NCBI GenBank assembly: GCA_963820075.1
Contig: CAWFYS010000008.1
Location: 62,001 to 126,000, forward strand
Source: Kumtagia sp963820075
Lineage (GTDB): Bacteria > Pseudomonadota > Alphaproteobacteria > Rhizobiales > Rhizobiaceae
Length of the DNA stretch: 64,000 nucleotides
Direction: 5' to 3'
In this document: positions 48,634 to 57,031 of the stretch, piece by piece
Numbering within the stretch: the first letter of the stretch is position 1
How the letters are laid out: every line of letters starts with the position of its first letter
Program-made: the position numbers and the translations under genes
Notes under the pieces: model-generated
What the model was told of the DNA's origin: nothing
What the model saw: the letters and a program-made list of their open reading frames with translations, nothing else
Database searches by the model: none

Positions 48634-49857
48634 CTACTCCGCGGCCATCGTTTCCATGCTGGCAAAGCCTTGCGGCGCTACACCTTCCTCGAAAGGCGTG
48701 GTGATCTCGATGAAGGTGTCCGGATAGAAGCCGTTGAAGTGCGTCCGCAGCGATAGCGAATAGGCGCCGATATGGCCGATCTCGATCCAGTCGCCCGTGT
48801 CGATCGTTTCAGGCAGCCAGAACGGCCGCGACAGGATGTCGACCGAATCGCAAGTCGCGCCGCACACCTTGAAAGGCACGATGCTGGTCTCGTTGCCGTT
48901 GCGCGACCGTATCGCCGGGTCCGGGATGAAGCGCGCCGGCAGCGTCAGCTTGCCGGTCCAGCTATCCGAAAGCGATGCCCAGATGCCGTCATTGATGTAG
49001 AGCCGCCTGCCCTTGCGCAGGAGAACGCGCACGATCAGCGAAAAGGCGCGCGCCACGATCACCCGGCCCGGCTCGGCCACCAGCGGCATCGTATCGAACT
49101 GCCATTCGACGAGGTCGGCGCGCAGGCGCGACATCAACTGCTCGAGCGATGGCATCAGCGGCTTCTTGCTGTTCGGGTCGGTTCCGTACTCGGCGGGAAA
49201 GCCGCCGCCGACATCCAGTCCGGCGAGCGGGAAACCGACGCGATTTCGCACCCAGTCGGCGGAGGCCAGAGCCCTCTCATAGGTATCCGGATCCTCGATC
49301 TGGCTGCCCACATGAAAGCACAGGCCGACCTTGTGGCCGAGCTTGTCAAGCCGCCGCGCCAGTTCGACGGCATAGGCCGGTCCCGCCCCGAATTTCTTGG
49401 AGAGTTCGTAGGCGGCCGATCCCTTGGTCTGGATGCGCACGAAGACCGTCAGCGCGCCTGGATCGATATCGAGCGCGCGCACCACGCGCGTCAGCTTGGT
49501 GATCTCGTCCTCATGGTCGACGGCGATCACGCGGATGCCATATTTTTCGAGAGCAAGCCTGATATCCGACTGGGCCTTGACGGGGTGCATGTAGAGCATC
49601 TCCGCATCCGGCGAGACGGCGCGCACCGCCGCGAACTCTCCGGGCGAGGCAACGTCGAAGGCGGTCACGCCGGCTTCCACCAGCGTCCTCAGCACGAGCT
49701 GCTCGCCATTGGTCTTGACCGCATAGGCGGTCTTGCCCGGAAACATCGCCATGAAGTGCCGCGCGTCGGCCTTCAGCACCTGCGGCCGAAAGCAATAGAC
49801 CGGATCGTCCGGCCGAAGCTCCAGTGCCGCCTCGGTGGCATTGTCGAACTTCTGCAT
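48634..49857 (-). CDS. Ornithine/lysine decarboxylase, alanine-racemase fold (group IV)
   Basis: A 407-residue PLP enzyme of polyamine synthesis that decarboxylates ornithine (and perhaps lysine) to putrescine (cadaverine). The Schiff-base lysine is K48 in AYAVKTN; HVGSQIEDPDTYERAL, DVGGGFPAEYG, AEPGRVIVA and the active-site cysteine block GATCDSVD are present. Rhizobial enzymes of this type use both substrates, so the specificity is left open. The gene is monocistronic and divergent from a permease at 50083. Confidence 0.9.
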   Translation of the reverse strand: MQKFDNATEAALELRPDDPVYCFRPQVLKADARHFMAMFPGKTAYAVKTNGEQLVLRTLVEAGVTAFDVASPGEFAAVRAVSPDAEMLYMHPVKAQSDIRLALEKYGIRVIAVDHEDEITKLTRVVRALDIDPGALTVFVRIQTKGSAAYELSKKFGAGPAYAVELARRLDKLGHKVGLCFHVGSQIEDPDTYERALASADWVRNRVGFPLAGLDVGGGFPAEYGTDPNSKKPLMPSLEQLMSRLRADLVEWQFDTMPLVAEPGRVIVARAFSLIVRVLLRKGRRLYINDGIWASLSDSWTGKLTLPARFIPDPAIRSRNGNETSIVPFKVCGATCDSVDILSRPFWLPETIDTGDWIEIGHIGAYSLSLRTHFNGFYPDTFIEITTPFEEGVAPQGFASMETMAAE

Positions 49858-50082
49858 TGGCGGCTTCCCGGCGGACAGTGATCAGTACTTAGAACAACGC
49901 GGTGCGGAAGGGAATTCGCGAGCGATCGCGAAGGGCATTTCAATTGCTGCTCTCTGTACCCGGTCTTCCGTATAACAAGCTGCCGGGTTTTTCGGGAAGG
50001 GATTGCGCCGACCCGCACGAAACGGGTGGTCAATCGCGGGCGGGGCGCGTAGGTCGCGCCCAGATTCCCGACGGGAGGCGAA

Positions 50083-51018
50083 ATGTCGACGATTCACGCG
50101 GCGCAGGAACAACGCGGCGCAATGTCCCTGAAAAGCTGGGCGATGCTGATCCTGCTCGGCGCCATCTGGGGAGGCTCGTTTTTCTTCGCGCGGGTCGCCG
50201 TTGCCGAAATCCACCCGCTCACCCTCGTTCTGTTCCGGGTCGCAATCGCGGCGATAGCCCTAAACCTCTATCTCGCGGCGCGCGGACCCTCCATCCGGCT
50301 CGCCCTGCCCTATGCCGGGGGCTTCTTTCTCCTCGCGCTGCTCAACAACGTCATCCCGTTCTCGCTGATATTCGCCGGCCAGACGCAGCTTGGCGCCGGC
50401 CTTGCATCCGTTCTCAACGCCACCACTCCATTCTGGACGGCGCTGCTCGCGAATATGCTTACGGCCGATGAAAAGCTTAGCTGGAACAAGGTCGCGGGCA
50501 TACTGCTTGGCCTTGCCGGCACGGCGGTCATGATCGGCCCCGGCCTCTTCGCCGGTCTCGGCGGTCCGGTCTGGCCGAAATTGGCGCTGATCGGCGCGTC
50601 GCTTTCCTACGCCTTCGCGCTGATGGTCGCAAAGCGCTTGAAGGGCGTTCCGCCAACGATAGTCGCGGCCGCGCAACTCACCGCCTCGACGATCATCATG
50701 GTCCCCGTGGTCCTCGTCGTGAACGGCGTGGACAATCTCTTCGCGGCGAGCGCTCACGTCTGGGGGGCCGTCGCCGCGCTGGCGCTGATCTCGACCGCCT
50801 TTGCATATATTCTCTATTTCAACCTGATCGCAAAAGCCGGCGCCACCAACGCCTCGCTGGTCACGCTGATCGTGCCGGCCAGCGCAATCCTTCTCGGCGC
50901 GATTTTTCTTGGCGAAAGGCTGGCGCCGATCGAGGTGGCCGGCATGGCGGCAATCGCCGCTGGACTGATCACTTTCGACGGCAGGGCCTTTGGCAGCGCT
51001 ACCATGACGCGTGGATGA
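50083..51018 (+). CDS. EamA family (DMT) permease
   Basis: A 311-residue ten-helix carrier. LLGAIWGGSFFFARVAVAEIHPLTLVLFRV is the standard first EamA repeat opening, ATTPFWTALLANML ends repeat 1 and AGATNASLVTLIVPASAILLGAIFLGE ends repeat 2. GGGAGG precedes the ATG. The substrate is unknown. It is divergent from the decarboxylase gene, so a role in amine or amino acid export is possible but only by position. Confidence 0.9.
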   Translation: MSTIHAAQEQRGAMSLKSWAMLILLGAIWGGSFFFARVAVAEIHPLTLVLFRVAIAAIALNLYLAARGPSIRLALPYAGGFFLLALLNNVIPFSLIFAGQTQLGAGLASVLNATTPFWTALLANMLTADEKLSWNKVAGILLGLAGTAVMIGPGLFAGLGGPVWPKLALIGASLSYAFALMVAKRLKGVPPTIVAAAQLTASTIIMVPVVLVVNGVDNLFAASAHVWGAVAALALISTAFAYILYFNLIAKAGATNASLVTLIVPASAILLGAIFLGERLAPIEVAGMAAIAAGLITFDGRAFGSATMTRG

Positions 51019-51189
51019 CGAATTCCGCCACAATTTCGAACAAGCCGACTTTTGAAATCTTTTCAACGGGTAAGGACGGTTCGCGCAAGGAATTTTCCTT
51101 GATTCTGCCGCAATGCAGCATGCTTTCCGCTTGTATGCCGGCCAAACTGTTTTAGATTCCATTCTGTACTCTACTCATGGAGGCATCGT

Positions 51190-51276
51190 ATGGGACTAAC
51201 ACGGCCTATCAACGCTCTGATGATTTGTGCTGCGTTCGCATTTGTCGGCGCCCTGATAGTGGGAGTTCTTCCTTGA
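51190..51276 (+). CDS. 28-residue membrane peptide
   Basis: A 28-codon frame (MGLTRPINALMICAAF, then AFVGALIVGVLP) with a strong GGAGG site 7 bases before the ATG. The product is nearly all one membrane helix with a basic N terminus, and a good terminator follows 45 bp later, so it looks like a complete small transcription unit. I do not know its function; one-helix peptides of this size often bind larger membrane proteins. Confidence 0.6.
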   Translation: MGLTRPINALMICAAFAFVGALIVGVLP

Positions 51277-51317
51277 CCGCATGAGATGGGGGGTATCGGT
51301 TCAGATACCTGGGAAAT

Positions 51318-51349
51318 GAAGGGCCCGCCGTTCACCGGCGGGCCTTTTC
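51318..51349 (+). terminator. Strong terminator after the 28-residue ORF
   Basis: GGCCCGCCG (51322-51330) and CGGCGGGCC (51336-51344) form a 9-bp stem with a 5-base loop followed by TTTT; flanking AAG/TTT extends the stem. It may also end the permease transcript. Confidence 0.85.
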
Positions 51350-51374
51350 CATGACGCGTCTTCACCCAAGTCTG

Positions 51375-51555
51375 GAGCATTTCCGGTGAATACTGGATCA
51401 CTCTGCCGGAGGCCATATGGACTCAAGGTCGAGGGTTTGCGGCTGAAGGTCGTGGTGGCGCCACGGCCGGCCGGAACCCGAAGGATTTGAGCCGCATTCT
51501 GGCGGATCGCCTCGCCATCGGCCAGAGGGATTTGCCGTATTCACCGGAAATACGC
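51375..51555 (+). repeat. 181-bp element with terminal inverted repeats, copy 2
   Basis: Ends GAGCATTTCCGGTGAATAC (51375-51393) and GTATTCACCGGAAATACGC (51537-51555). Over its length it aligns with the element at 7726-7918 in opposite orientation; the ends are better conserved than the middle. It reaches to 4 bp from the metF stop. Confidence 0.8.
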
Positions 51556-51559
51556 AGCG

Positions 51560-52489
51560 TCAGGCGGCGGCCGAACCGGGCTGATCGGCCGTGGCGACAG
51601 GTTCCTGCGCCCTTATGCCGATCATGTGGCAGATCGCGAAAACAAGATCGGCGCGGTTCATCGTGTAGAAATGAAAATCCTCAACGCCGCGCTCCATCAA
51701 ATCCATGACCTGTTCGGCCGCCACCGCCGACGCCACGAGGGCGTGCGTCTGCGGGTCCTTCTGCAATCCGTCGAAGCGCTCGGCAAGCCAGGCCGGCACA
51801 AGCGTGCCGGCGCGCGACGAGAAATTGGTGACCTGCGCGAAGTTGTGGATCGGAAGGACACCCGGAACGATCGGAATGTAGATTCCGGCGCGCCGCACCC
51901 GCTCGACAAAGCGCTCGTACAGGTCGTTGTCGAAGAAGAACTGGGTGATCGCCCGCGTCGCGCCATTGTCGACCTTGCGCTTCAGCATGTCGATATCGGT
52001 CGCGAAATCCGGGCTTTCCGGATGCTTCTCCGGATAGGCCGAAACCGAAATGTCGAAATCGCCCGCCGCCGACATGGCCGCAACGAGTTCGGCGGCGTTG
52101 GCGTAGCCGTCCGGATGCGGCCGGTAGCGGGCACCGACGCCTTCGGCCGGGTCGCCGCGCAGCGCGACGAAGCGCTTCACGCCCATTTCGGCGAATTCGG
52201 CGATCACCTGGTCGACCTGCCCGCGCGTGGCGTCGATGCAGGTCATGTGGGCGGCCGGCAGCAGCCGCGTCTCGGACAACATGCGTTTCACGGTGCGGGC
52301 CGTGCGTTCGCGGGTCGAACCGCCGGCGCCATAGGTCACCGAAACGAATCGCGGGTTGAGCGGCTGCAGGCGAACGACCGTCTGCCAAAGGCGCTGTTCC
52401 ATGTCGTCGTTCTTCGGCGGAAAGAACTCGAACGAAACGCGAAGTCTGCCGCCCAGATCCGGCCGGCGCGAGAAGCGGAACTGGTTCAT
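51560..52489 (-). CDS. metF: Methylenetetrahydrofolate reductase
   Basis: A 309-residue FAD enzyme that reduces 5,10-methylene-THF to 5-methyl-THF, the methyl donor for methionine synthesis. VSFEFFPPKNDDMEQRLW (substrate Glu in the family), FVSVTYGAGGS, HMTCIDATR, VALRGDPA and QFFFDND are the expected motifs. Its ATG shares a base with the stop of the upstream regulator (TGATG), so the two are co-translated. A TTG one codon upstream is the alternative start. Confidence 0.96.
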   Translation of the reverse strand: MNQFRFSRRPDLGGRLRVSFEFFPPKNDDMEQRLWQTVVRLQPLNPRFVSVTYGAGGSTRERTARTVKRMLSETRLLPAAHMTCIDATRGQVDQVIAEFAEMGVKRFVALRGDPAEGVGARYRPHPDGYANAAELVAAMSAAGDFDISVSAYPEKHPESPDFATDIDMLKRKVDNGATRAITQFFFDNDLYERFVERVRRAGIYIPIVPGVLPIHNFAQVTNFSSRAGTLVPAWLAERFDGLQKDPQTHALVASAVAAEQVMDLMERGVEDFHFYTMNRADLVFAICHMIGIRAQEPVATADQPGSAAA

Positions 52490-53493
52490 CAAGCTGTTTC
52501 CCCTTGCAATGCTTCGTTTGAACGATCCGCGACCAGAATGCGGCGGTCGCGGCCCAGCCAGAGCTTCACGGTCAGCGTCGCGTCGCCGGCGGCGCGCGGC
52601 TCGAAAGCTCTCGTCACTTCAACGCCGAGACCCGCTTCCGCGAACCACTCCGCGATCTGCTGGTCCGAAAAACCCAGGCGCAAATGCGCGTGATCGTCGC
52701 GCAGGAATTCCAGAGTGTGGGGGCCGAAATCGACGATCACCAGACGCCCGGATGGACGCAGCAGGCGTGCCGCTTCGCGGATCGCGGTCGCCGGCTCATC
52801 CAGATAGTGAAGCACCTGGTGCATTGTGATCAGGTCGAAGCTGTCGCGCTCGACGGGAGGCGCGTAAATGTCGCCCTGGCGGACCTGCGCATGCGACACC
52901 CCTGCCCGGTCGAGATTGGCGCGGGCGACCGTAAGCATTTCGCGCGACAGGTCTATGCCGATGCCACGGCGATAGAGCGGCGCGAACAATTCCAGCAGCC
53001 GGCCCGTTCCGGTGCCGAGGTCGAGCATGGTCTGGAACGGCTGCCTGCCGACGGCGGATAGCAAGGCCGTCTCCACCGCCTGATCGGTGGCGTGCAGCTT
53101 GCGCAACTGATCCCAGGATGCGGCGTTGCGGCTGAAATACGCACTCGCCCGCTCCTGCCGGCGCTGCTTCACCGCGTGCAGCCGCTCCAGATCACGATCG
53201 ATCTGGACATCGCGCTCATGCACCCGCGACACGATCCCTTGCACGAATTCCCGGACATCCTCGTCATCGGAAATGCGGAAGAAAGCCCAGGACCCCTCCT
53301 GATAGCGCTCGACCAGCCCCGCTTCCATCAACAGCTTCAGGTGGCGGGAGACGCGAGGCTGCGACTGGTTGAGGATTTCGGTGATGTCCGAAACGGTCAG
53401 GTCGCCACGCGATATCAGCGCGAGAATGCGAAGCCGGCTGGATTCGGCCGCCGCCTTCAATATATCAACCATCGGATCGAGGGCTATTCGCAT
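52489..53493 (-). CDS. ArsR-type regulator fused to SAM-dependent methyltransferase
   Basis: A 334-residue two-domain protein. Residues about 8-85 are an ArsR winged helix (recognition helix QSQPRVSRHLKLL); residues about 150-260 are a class I methyltransferase with SAM loop LDLGTGTG (157-164) and GDIYAPPVE. Fusions of this type stand before metF in many alphaproteobacteria and are thought to sense S-adenosyl compounds and control methionine-cycle genes. The operon with metF and the palindrome at 53513-53532 support autoregulation. The ATG at 53493 is preferred over a TTG five codons upstream. Confidence 0.88.
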   Translation of the reverse strand: MRIALDPMVDILKAAAESSRLRILALISRGDLTVSDITEILNQSQPRVSRHLKLLMEAGLVERYQEGSWAFFRISDDEDVREFVQGIVSRVHERDVQIDRDLERLHAVKQRRQERASAYFSRNAASWDQLRKLHATDQAVETALLSAVGRQPFQTMLDLGTGTGRLLELFAPLYRRGIGIDLSREMLTVARANLDRAGVSHAQVRQGDIYAPPVERDSFDLITMHQVLHYLDEPATAIREAARLLRPSGRLVIVDFGPHTLEFLRDDHAHLRLGFSDQQIAEWFAEAGLGVEVTRAFEPRAAGDATLTVKLWLGRDRRILVADRSNEALQGETA

Positions 53494-53512
53494 GGACTCA
53501 CAGGCCAACGAG

Positions 53513-53532
53513 ACATAAACATATCTTTATGT
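53513..53532. promoter_or_regulatory. Palindromic operator upstream of the arsR-metF operon
   Basis: ACATAAA (53513-53519) and TTTATGT (53526-53532) are perfect inverted repeats around CATATC; 18 of 20 positions are symmetric. It lies 20 bp before the regulator start and 68 bp before trmO, so it may serve both directions. Site geometry suits a dimeric ArsR protein. Confidence 0.65.
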
Positions 53533-53599
53533 GAAGTGCCGACTGATCGCAAGGCCTATGCCGTTGCCTGACAAGAAAATGTCGCTTGAGGAGAATTCC

Positions 53600-54118
53600 A
53601 TGTTCGAGCCGCGCAGCGGCGAAATCACGCTCGACGAAGATCCGGCTCTGAAGGCCGGAGACGCGCATGTCGTATTCATCGGAACCATCCATTCGGCTTG
53701 GACGCGCCGGGAGGATTGTCCCAAGAACATGCGTGAGGCGCGTGAACGCGACAGCCCGGCGTCGGTCGTAATCGCGCCGGCGTTTCGGCGCGGGCTGGAG
53801 GGGCTGGACGCTGCCAGCCATGTCGCGGTGCTGACCTGGCTCCACCAGGCGCCGCGCAATCTGATTGTGCAGAAACCGCGCCATTCGCCTCGATCGAAAG
53901 GCGTTTTCGCGCTGCGCTCGCCGGCGCGTCCCAACCCGGTCGGCTTGCATGTCGCGCGCCTCCTGGACATCGAGCCCATATCGGGAACGCTGCGGCTGGA
54001 CGCAATCGACGCCCTCGACGGCACGCCGGTGATCGACATCAAACCCTATTTCGCCTCCGCCGACGCCGTTGCGGACGCGACCTACGCGGGCAGGCCGGCG
54101 GACAGGGACGAAACCTGA
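53600..54118 (+). CDS. trmO: tRNA (t6A37) N6-methyltransferase TrmO family
   Basis: A 172-residue protein of the YaeB/TsaA/VirR beta-barrel family; TrmO in E. coli methylates t6A37 of tRNA-Thr with S-adenosylmethionine. VVFIGTIHSAWTRREDCPKN (about 24-43), GLEGLDAASHVAVLTWLHQ, RSPARPNPVGLHVARLL and LDGTPVIDIKPYF are the family blocks. I start at 53600 because GAGGAG lies just before it; three possible starts upstream lack such a site. It is followed 3 bp later by a DUF2293-type gene. Confidence 0.88.
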   Translation: MFEPRSGEITLDEDPALKAGDAHVVFIGTIHSAWTRREDCPKNMREARERDSPASVVIAPAFRRGLEGLDAASHVAVLTWLHQAPRNLIVQKPRHSPRSKGVFALRSPARPNPVGLHVARLLDIEPISGTLRLDAIDALDGTPVIDIKPYFASADAVADATYAGRPADRDET

Positions 54119-54121
54119 GCG

Positions 54122-54427
54122 ATGTCCACGCAACGGCAAAGAGCGATCGCCAAGGCCTTGACCGCGCTGCTGCCGCTGGCACCCTATGCCGACATGGAAA
54201 GGATCAGGGCCGAAGCCAACGCCAGGCATCTGCGGTCCCTGCCCCCGACGGTCGCGGTGTGGCTGGCGACGGTCGCGCATGTGCGGCATGCGCATACCGA
54301 CTATGACACGCTGCTCCAAGACGACTACGACCGCAACTCGGCCCGCTTCTTCGTTGCCGACCAGATCAATGCGATGCTGACCCGCTGGCGCTCGACGCGC
54401 ATTCTTGAGCCCGACGACGAACTGTGA
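54122..54427 (+). CDS. DUF2293 family protein
   Basis: A 101-residue soluble helical protein: KALTALLPLAPYADMERI, ARHLRSLPPTVAVWLATVAHVRHAHTDYD and DRNSARFFVADQINAMLTRWR follow the DUF2293 pattern. The function of the family is not known. It starts 3 bp after trmO, in the same operon. Confidence 0.85.
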   Translation: MSTQRQRAIAKALTALLPLAPYADMERIRAEANARHLRSLPPTVAVWLATVAHVRHAHTDYDTLLQDDYDRNSARFFVADQINAMLTRWRSTRILEPDDEL

Positions 54428-54517
54428 GGTGCCTCACCATGCGTCGCCACGAAGCAGGCCGTCAATGATCAGTATGCCGGGGGCGGGGCGCTGTTATTGC
54501 GGGGCTGCGAAGCCGGG

Positions 54518-54559
54518 TTAACCAAGAGTGAATGGCGATCTCGTTAACTTGGTTCGTGG
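54518..54559. repeat. TTAA-rich repeat with CtrA-like box (copy B)
   Basis: Closely similar to 418-459: both read GTTAACC..GAGT.AAT.GCGATC.CGTTAAC....TTCG. Here the first site is TTAA-N7-TGAA, a weaker CtrA-like match. It covers the 3' end of the MOSC gene (stop at 54544), between convergent genes. Confidence 0.4.
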
Positions 54560-55188
54560 CCCTGGCTCGCCTTGTAAATCCATTGTTCCGGCACGCGGAC
54601 CGAGACATGCTCGCCGGTCGTCAGCATCCCGGGCTTCTCGACCCAGGCAACCAGGCCGCGCAGCCGTTTTGCCGCCTTGGCGAAAAGCCGCGACCTCGCC
54701 GCCCGATCCGCCATGCCGGCGCGGATTGCCACCTGCCGCCCCGCAATGCCGCAGGGACCATTCTGGCTGTCGATCTTCAACGTCGCGCCGCCTTTGAAGA
54801 AAAGCTGCGTGCCCGGCGGAAGCATGGACAGATGCGGAATGCCGTCGAGCAAAAGGTTGGCGCCGATCCACTCCGGCCGGACCTCGGCAAGGCCCATGCG
54901 CTCGGCGACAACAGCCAGTTCGGCGGGCGCCACGATCGACAATTGCCGCGCATTATTTATTTCGGTGCCACGCGGATACCACGGCTCGCGGCCGCCGGAG
55001 CGCCGTGTCGCGCCGAAATGCAAGTCGCCGGGAATGCCGCCAAAGGCCAGCGACACGGATTCTACCTTGCTCGTCTCGAAATGATCGGCCGCCGCTACAT
55101 AGAGCCCGGCGACGCGCGCCGTCAGCTTCCTTGCTGGAACGATGTCGAACCCGGCGTCTTGAGGCGGCGTCGCGGAAAGCTTGAGCAT
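54544..55188 (-). CDS. MOSC domain protein
   Basis: A 214-residue protein of the molybdenum-cofactor sulfurase C-terminal (MOSC) family, which carries sulfur or binds the cofactor through a conserved cysteine; the candidate is in QNGPCGIAGRQV (about residue 157). GGIPGDLHFGATRRSG and IGANLLLDGIPHLS are further MOSC blocks. The start at 55188 follows AGGAGG. Function is inferred from the family; no molybdoenzyme gene is adjacent. Confidence 0.85.
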   Translation of the reverse strand: MLKLSATPPQDAGFDIVPARKLTARVAGLYVAAADHFETSKVESVSLAFGGIPGDLHFGATRRSGGREPWYPRGTEINNARQLSIVAPAELAVVAERMGLAEVRPEWIGANLLLDGIPHLSMLPPGTQLFFKGGATLKIDSQNGPCGIAGRQVAIRAGMADRAARSRLFAKAAKRLRGLVAWVEKPGMLTTGEHVSVRVPEQWIYKASQGHEPS

Positions 55189-55267
55189 GAGGCCTCCTGG
55201 GTTTTCCGAGCAAATCGTTTGATCTCTCACGCCCGAGCAATGGACCCCGTCGAACGCGAATTCGGGC

Positions 55268-56383
55268 TCAAATCATCCTGAGCAGCGCGCCGCCGATCGA
55301 ATAGCCCGCGCCGAAGGCGCAAAGCAGCCCCCAGTCGCCCGCCACCATGTCCTTGTGATTTTCCTGCATCGCGATCACCGCTCCGGCGGCCGCGGTGTTG
55401 CCGAGCCGGTCGAGCACCAGAGGCGCGCGGTCGCGGCCCACATCATGGCCGAAGGAAAGCTTGAGGATCATGGCGTTCATGCGCGCATTGGCCTGGTGCA
55501 GCCAGAAGCGTCTTATGTCGTCCGGCGTCAGCCCATGCTCGGCGAGGAAATCGACGATGAAGCGGTGGCCGGCTACCGTCACTTCCTTGAAGACCTTGTT
55601 GCCGACCTGCTTGATCAGATTGCCGTTTGCGGGGATGGCGGAGGGGTCCTCCAGGCCGGCGCGCAGCAGGAAGCCGAAATTGGTGCGGATATTGTTGGAA
55701 AACTGCGTCCAGCCACGCGTGTCGACCACCTCGAAGCGGCCTGGGCGCGCCTCCTCCATGCGCTCGACGATCATCGCGGTGGAGGCGTCGCCGAAAATGA
55801 AATGCGTCTGCCGGTCGCGGAAATCGAGATGCCCGGTGATAATCTCGGGCGTGACGACGAGCACCCGCCGCTGCCCGCCTGACCGCACCAGATTGGCGGC
55901 GACATGCAGGCCCGCGGCCGCCGACGAGCAGCCCAACGCCATGTCGAAGGCCGCACCCGGCGCGCCGATCGCGTCTTGAATTTCGATGGCGATCGCCGGA
56001 TAGGGCCGCTGATGGTGCGAGGCGGCGCAGATCACCATGTCGATGTCGGCGCCGGTCAGACCGGCATCATCGAGCGCCCGTTTCGCCGATCCAACTCCGA
56101 ACTCGGCCATGACGGAGAGGTCGTCGTCATCGCGCGCCGCAATGCGCGGCGCCATTCGCCCGGGATCGAGGATACCGTCCAGCGTGTGCACATGGCGTGT
56201 CGATACGCCGGACGCATGGGCGATGAACTCCTCGGCCGATTTCGACAGCGGCGGCTGGCCGGCGCCGGCGCGGCGCGCGTTCTCGGCGTCGACATAGGCG
56301 TTGAAGCTTTCGACCAATTGGCCGTTTGAGATGGATGCGTCCGGGATCAGGACGCCGATCCCGCTGATCAATACTCGATGCAT
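55268..56383 (-). CDS. Beta-ketoacyl-ACP synthase III family enzyme
   Basis: A 371-residue thiolase-fold condensing enzyme. The Cys-His-Asn triad is visible as C152 (MALGCSSAAAG), H296 (WLHQANARM) and N329 (RLGNTAAAG). It is longer than the housekeeping FabH (about 320) and has an N-terminal insertion (about 30-75), as in FabH-like enzymes devoted to special lipids. No acyl carrier or other fatty acid genes are near, so the product is unknown. It starts at 56383 and is divergent from the secreted protein gene at 56621. Confidence 0.88.
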   Translation of the reverse strand: MHRVLISGIGVLIPDASISNGQLVESFNAYVDAENARRAGAGQPPLSKSAEEFIAHASGVSTRHVHTLDGILDPGRMAPRIAARDDDDLSVMAEFGVGSAKRALDDAGLTGADIDMVICAASHHQRPYPAIAIEIQDAIGAPGAAFDMALGCSSAAAGLHVAANLVRSGGQRRVLVVTPEIITGHLDFRDRQTHFIFGDASTAMIVERMEEARPGRFEVVDTRGWTQFSNNIRTNFGFLLRAGLEDPSAIPANGNLIKQVGNKVFKEVTVAGHRFIVDFLAEHGLTPDDIRRFWLHQANARMNAMILKLSFGHDVGRDRAPLVLDRLGNTAAAGAVIAMQENHKDMVAGDWGLLCAFGAGYSIGGALLRMI

Positions 56384-56497
56384 GCTGTCAGATACTTCCG
56401 TTACATCCGGGCGGCCTGTCGCGGCCTCGGCCGGTTAGCCGCGTTACCTTGCGCCGCACCCGTTTACGCTGAATTAAGCGCGAGGCAAAGATGCCGC

Positions 56498-56566
56498 GCC
56501 CTATCCATAGGGCAACCCGGCAATGCCGGCTTCTCACAAGAAGTTAAAGCCGGTTGTTCGGCTTTA
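56498..56566. promoter_or_regulatory. Two perfect hairpins in the divergent intergenic region
   Basis: GCCCTA-tcca-TAGGGC at 56498-56513 and TAAAGCCG-gttgtt-CGGCTTTA at 56545-56566. They lie between the divergent KAS III and secreted-protein genes and could be operators or attenuators; no protein is assigned. Confidence 0.4.
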
Positions 56567-56620
56567 CCGCCAAGCGCCATGGGCATATCCTCGCCAGGAA
56601 TTCGAAGCGGAGGATTTGCC

Positions 56621-57025
56621 ATGACGACGCGCTCGATTGCGGCATTGATATCAGGCTTGATCGCCTGCGCGCCGACGGCGGCAAACGCCGCCGACTATGA
56701 TTGCGAGGGCCTCGTGCCGACCGGCAAGCGGATGATCTGTTCCGCCTTCGAGCCGAACTGGGCGGTGGAACTGATCTGCAATGGCAGCATGACGTCGAAT
56801 TTCCTCGATGCCTTTTCGGGAAACGATATCCAGCAGACACCGGGCACTGTGACGTTCTCGTCCCGCGATCCCTGGACGTTCGAAACCAGCCACGGCATCA
56901 AGGGCACGATCGCCGCCACGCCCTGCACGGATGAGAGCGACGCCCAGCGCCCCTTCACCATCACGCCGACGGCGGTGCCCGGGCTTCCCGGACCGTTCTT
57001 CCCCTTCTGCTGCCGGATAGAATGA
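56621..57025 (+). CDS. Small secreted cysteine-containing protein
   Basis: A 134-residue protein with a signal peptide (MTTRSIAALISGLIACAPTAANA, cleaved near 23) and mature start ADYDCEG. Six or more cysteines are spread through the mature part, ending PFCCRIE, which suggests disulphides in the periplasm. GCGGAGGA precedes the ATG. The family is not recognised. Confidence 0.75.
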   Translation: MTTRSIAALISGLIACAPTAANAADYDCEGLVPTGKRMICSAFEPNWAVELICNGSMTSNFLDAFSGNDIQQTPGTVTFSSRDPWTFETSHGIKGTIAATPCTDESDAQRPFTITPTAVPGLPGPFFPFCCRIE

Positions 57026-57031
57026 GGCGTC

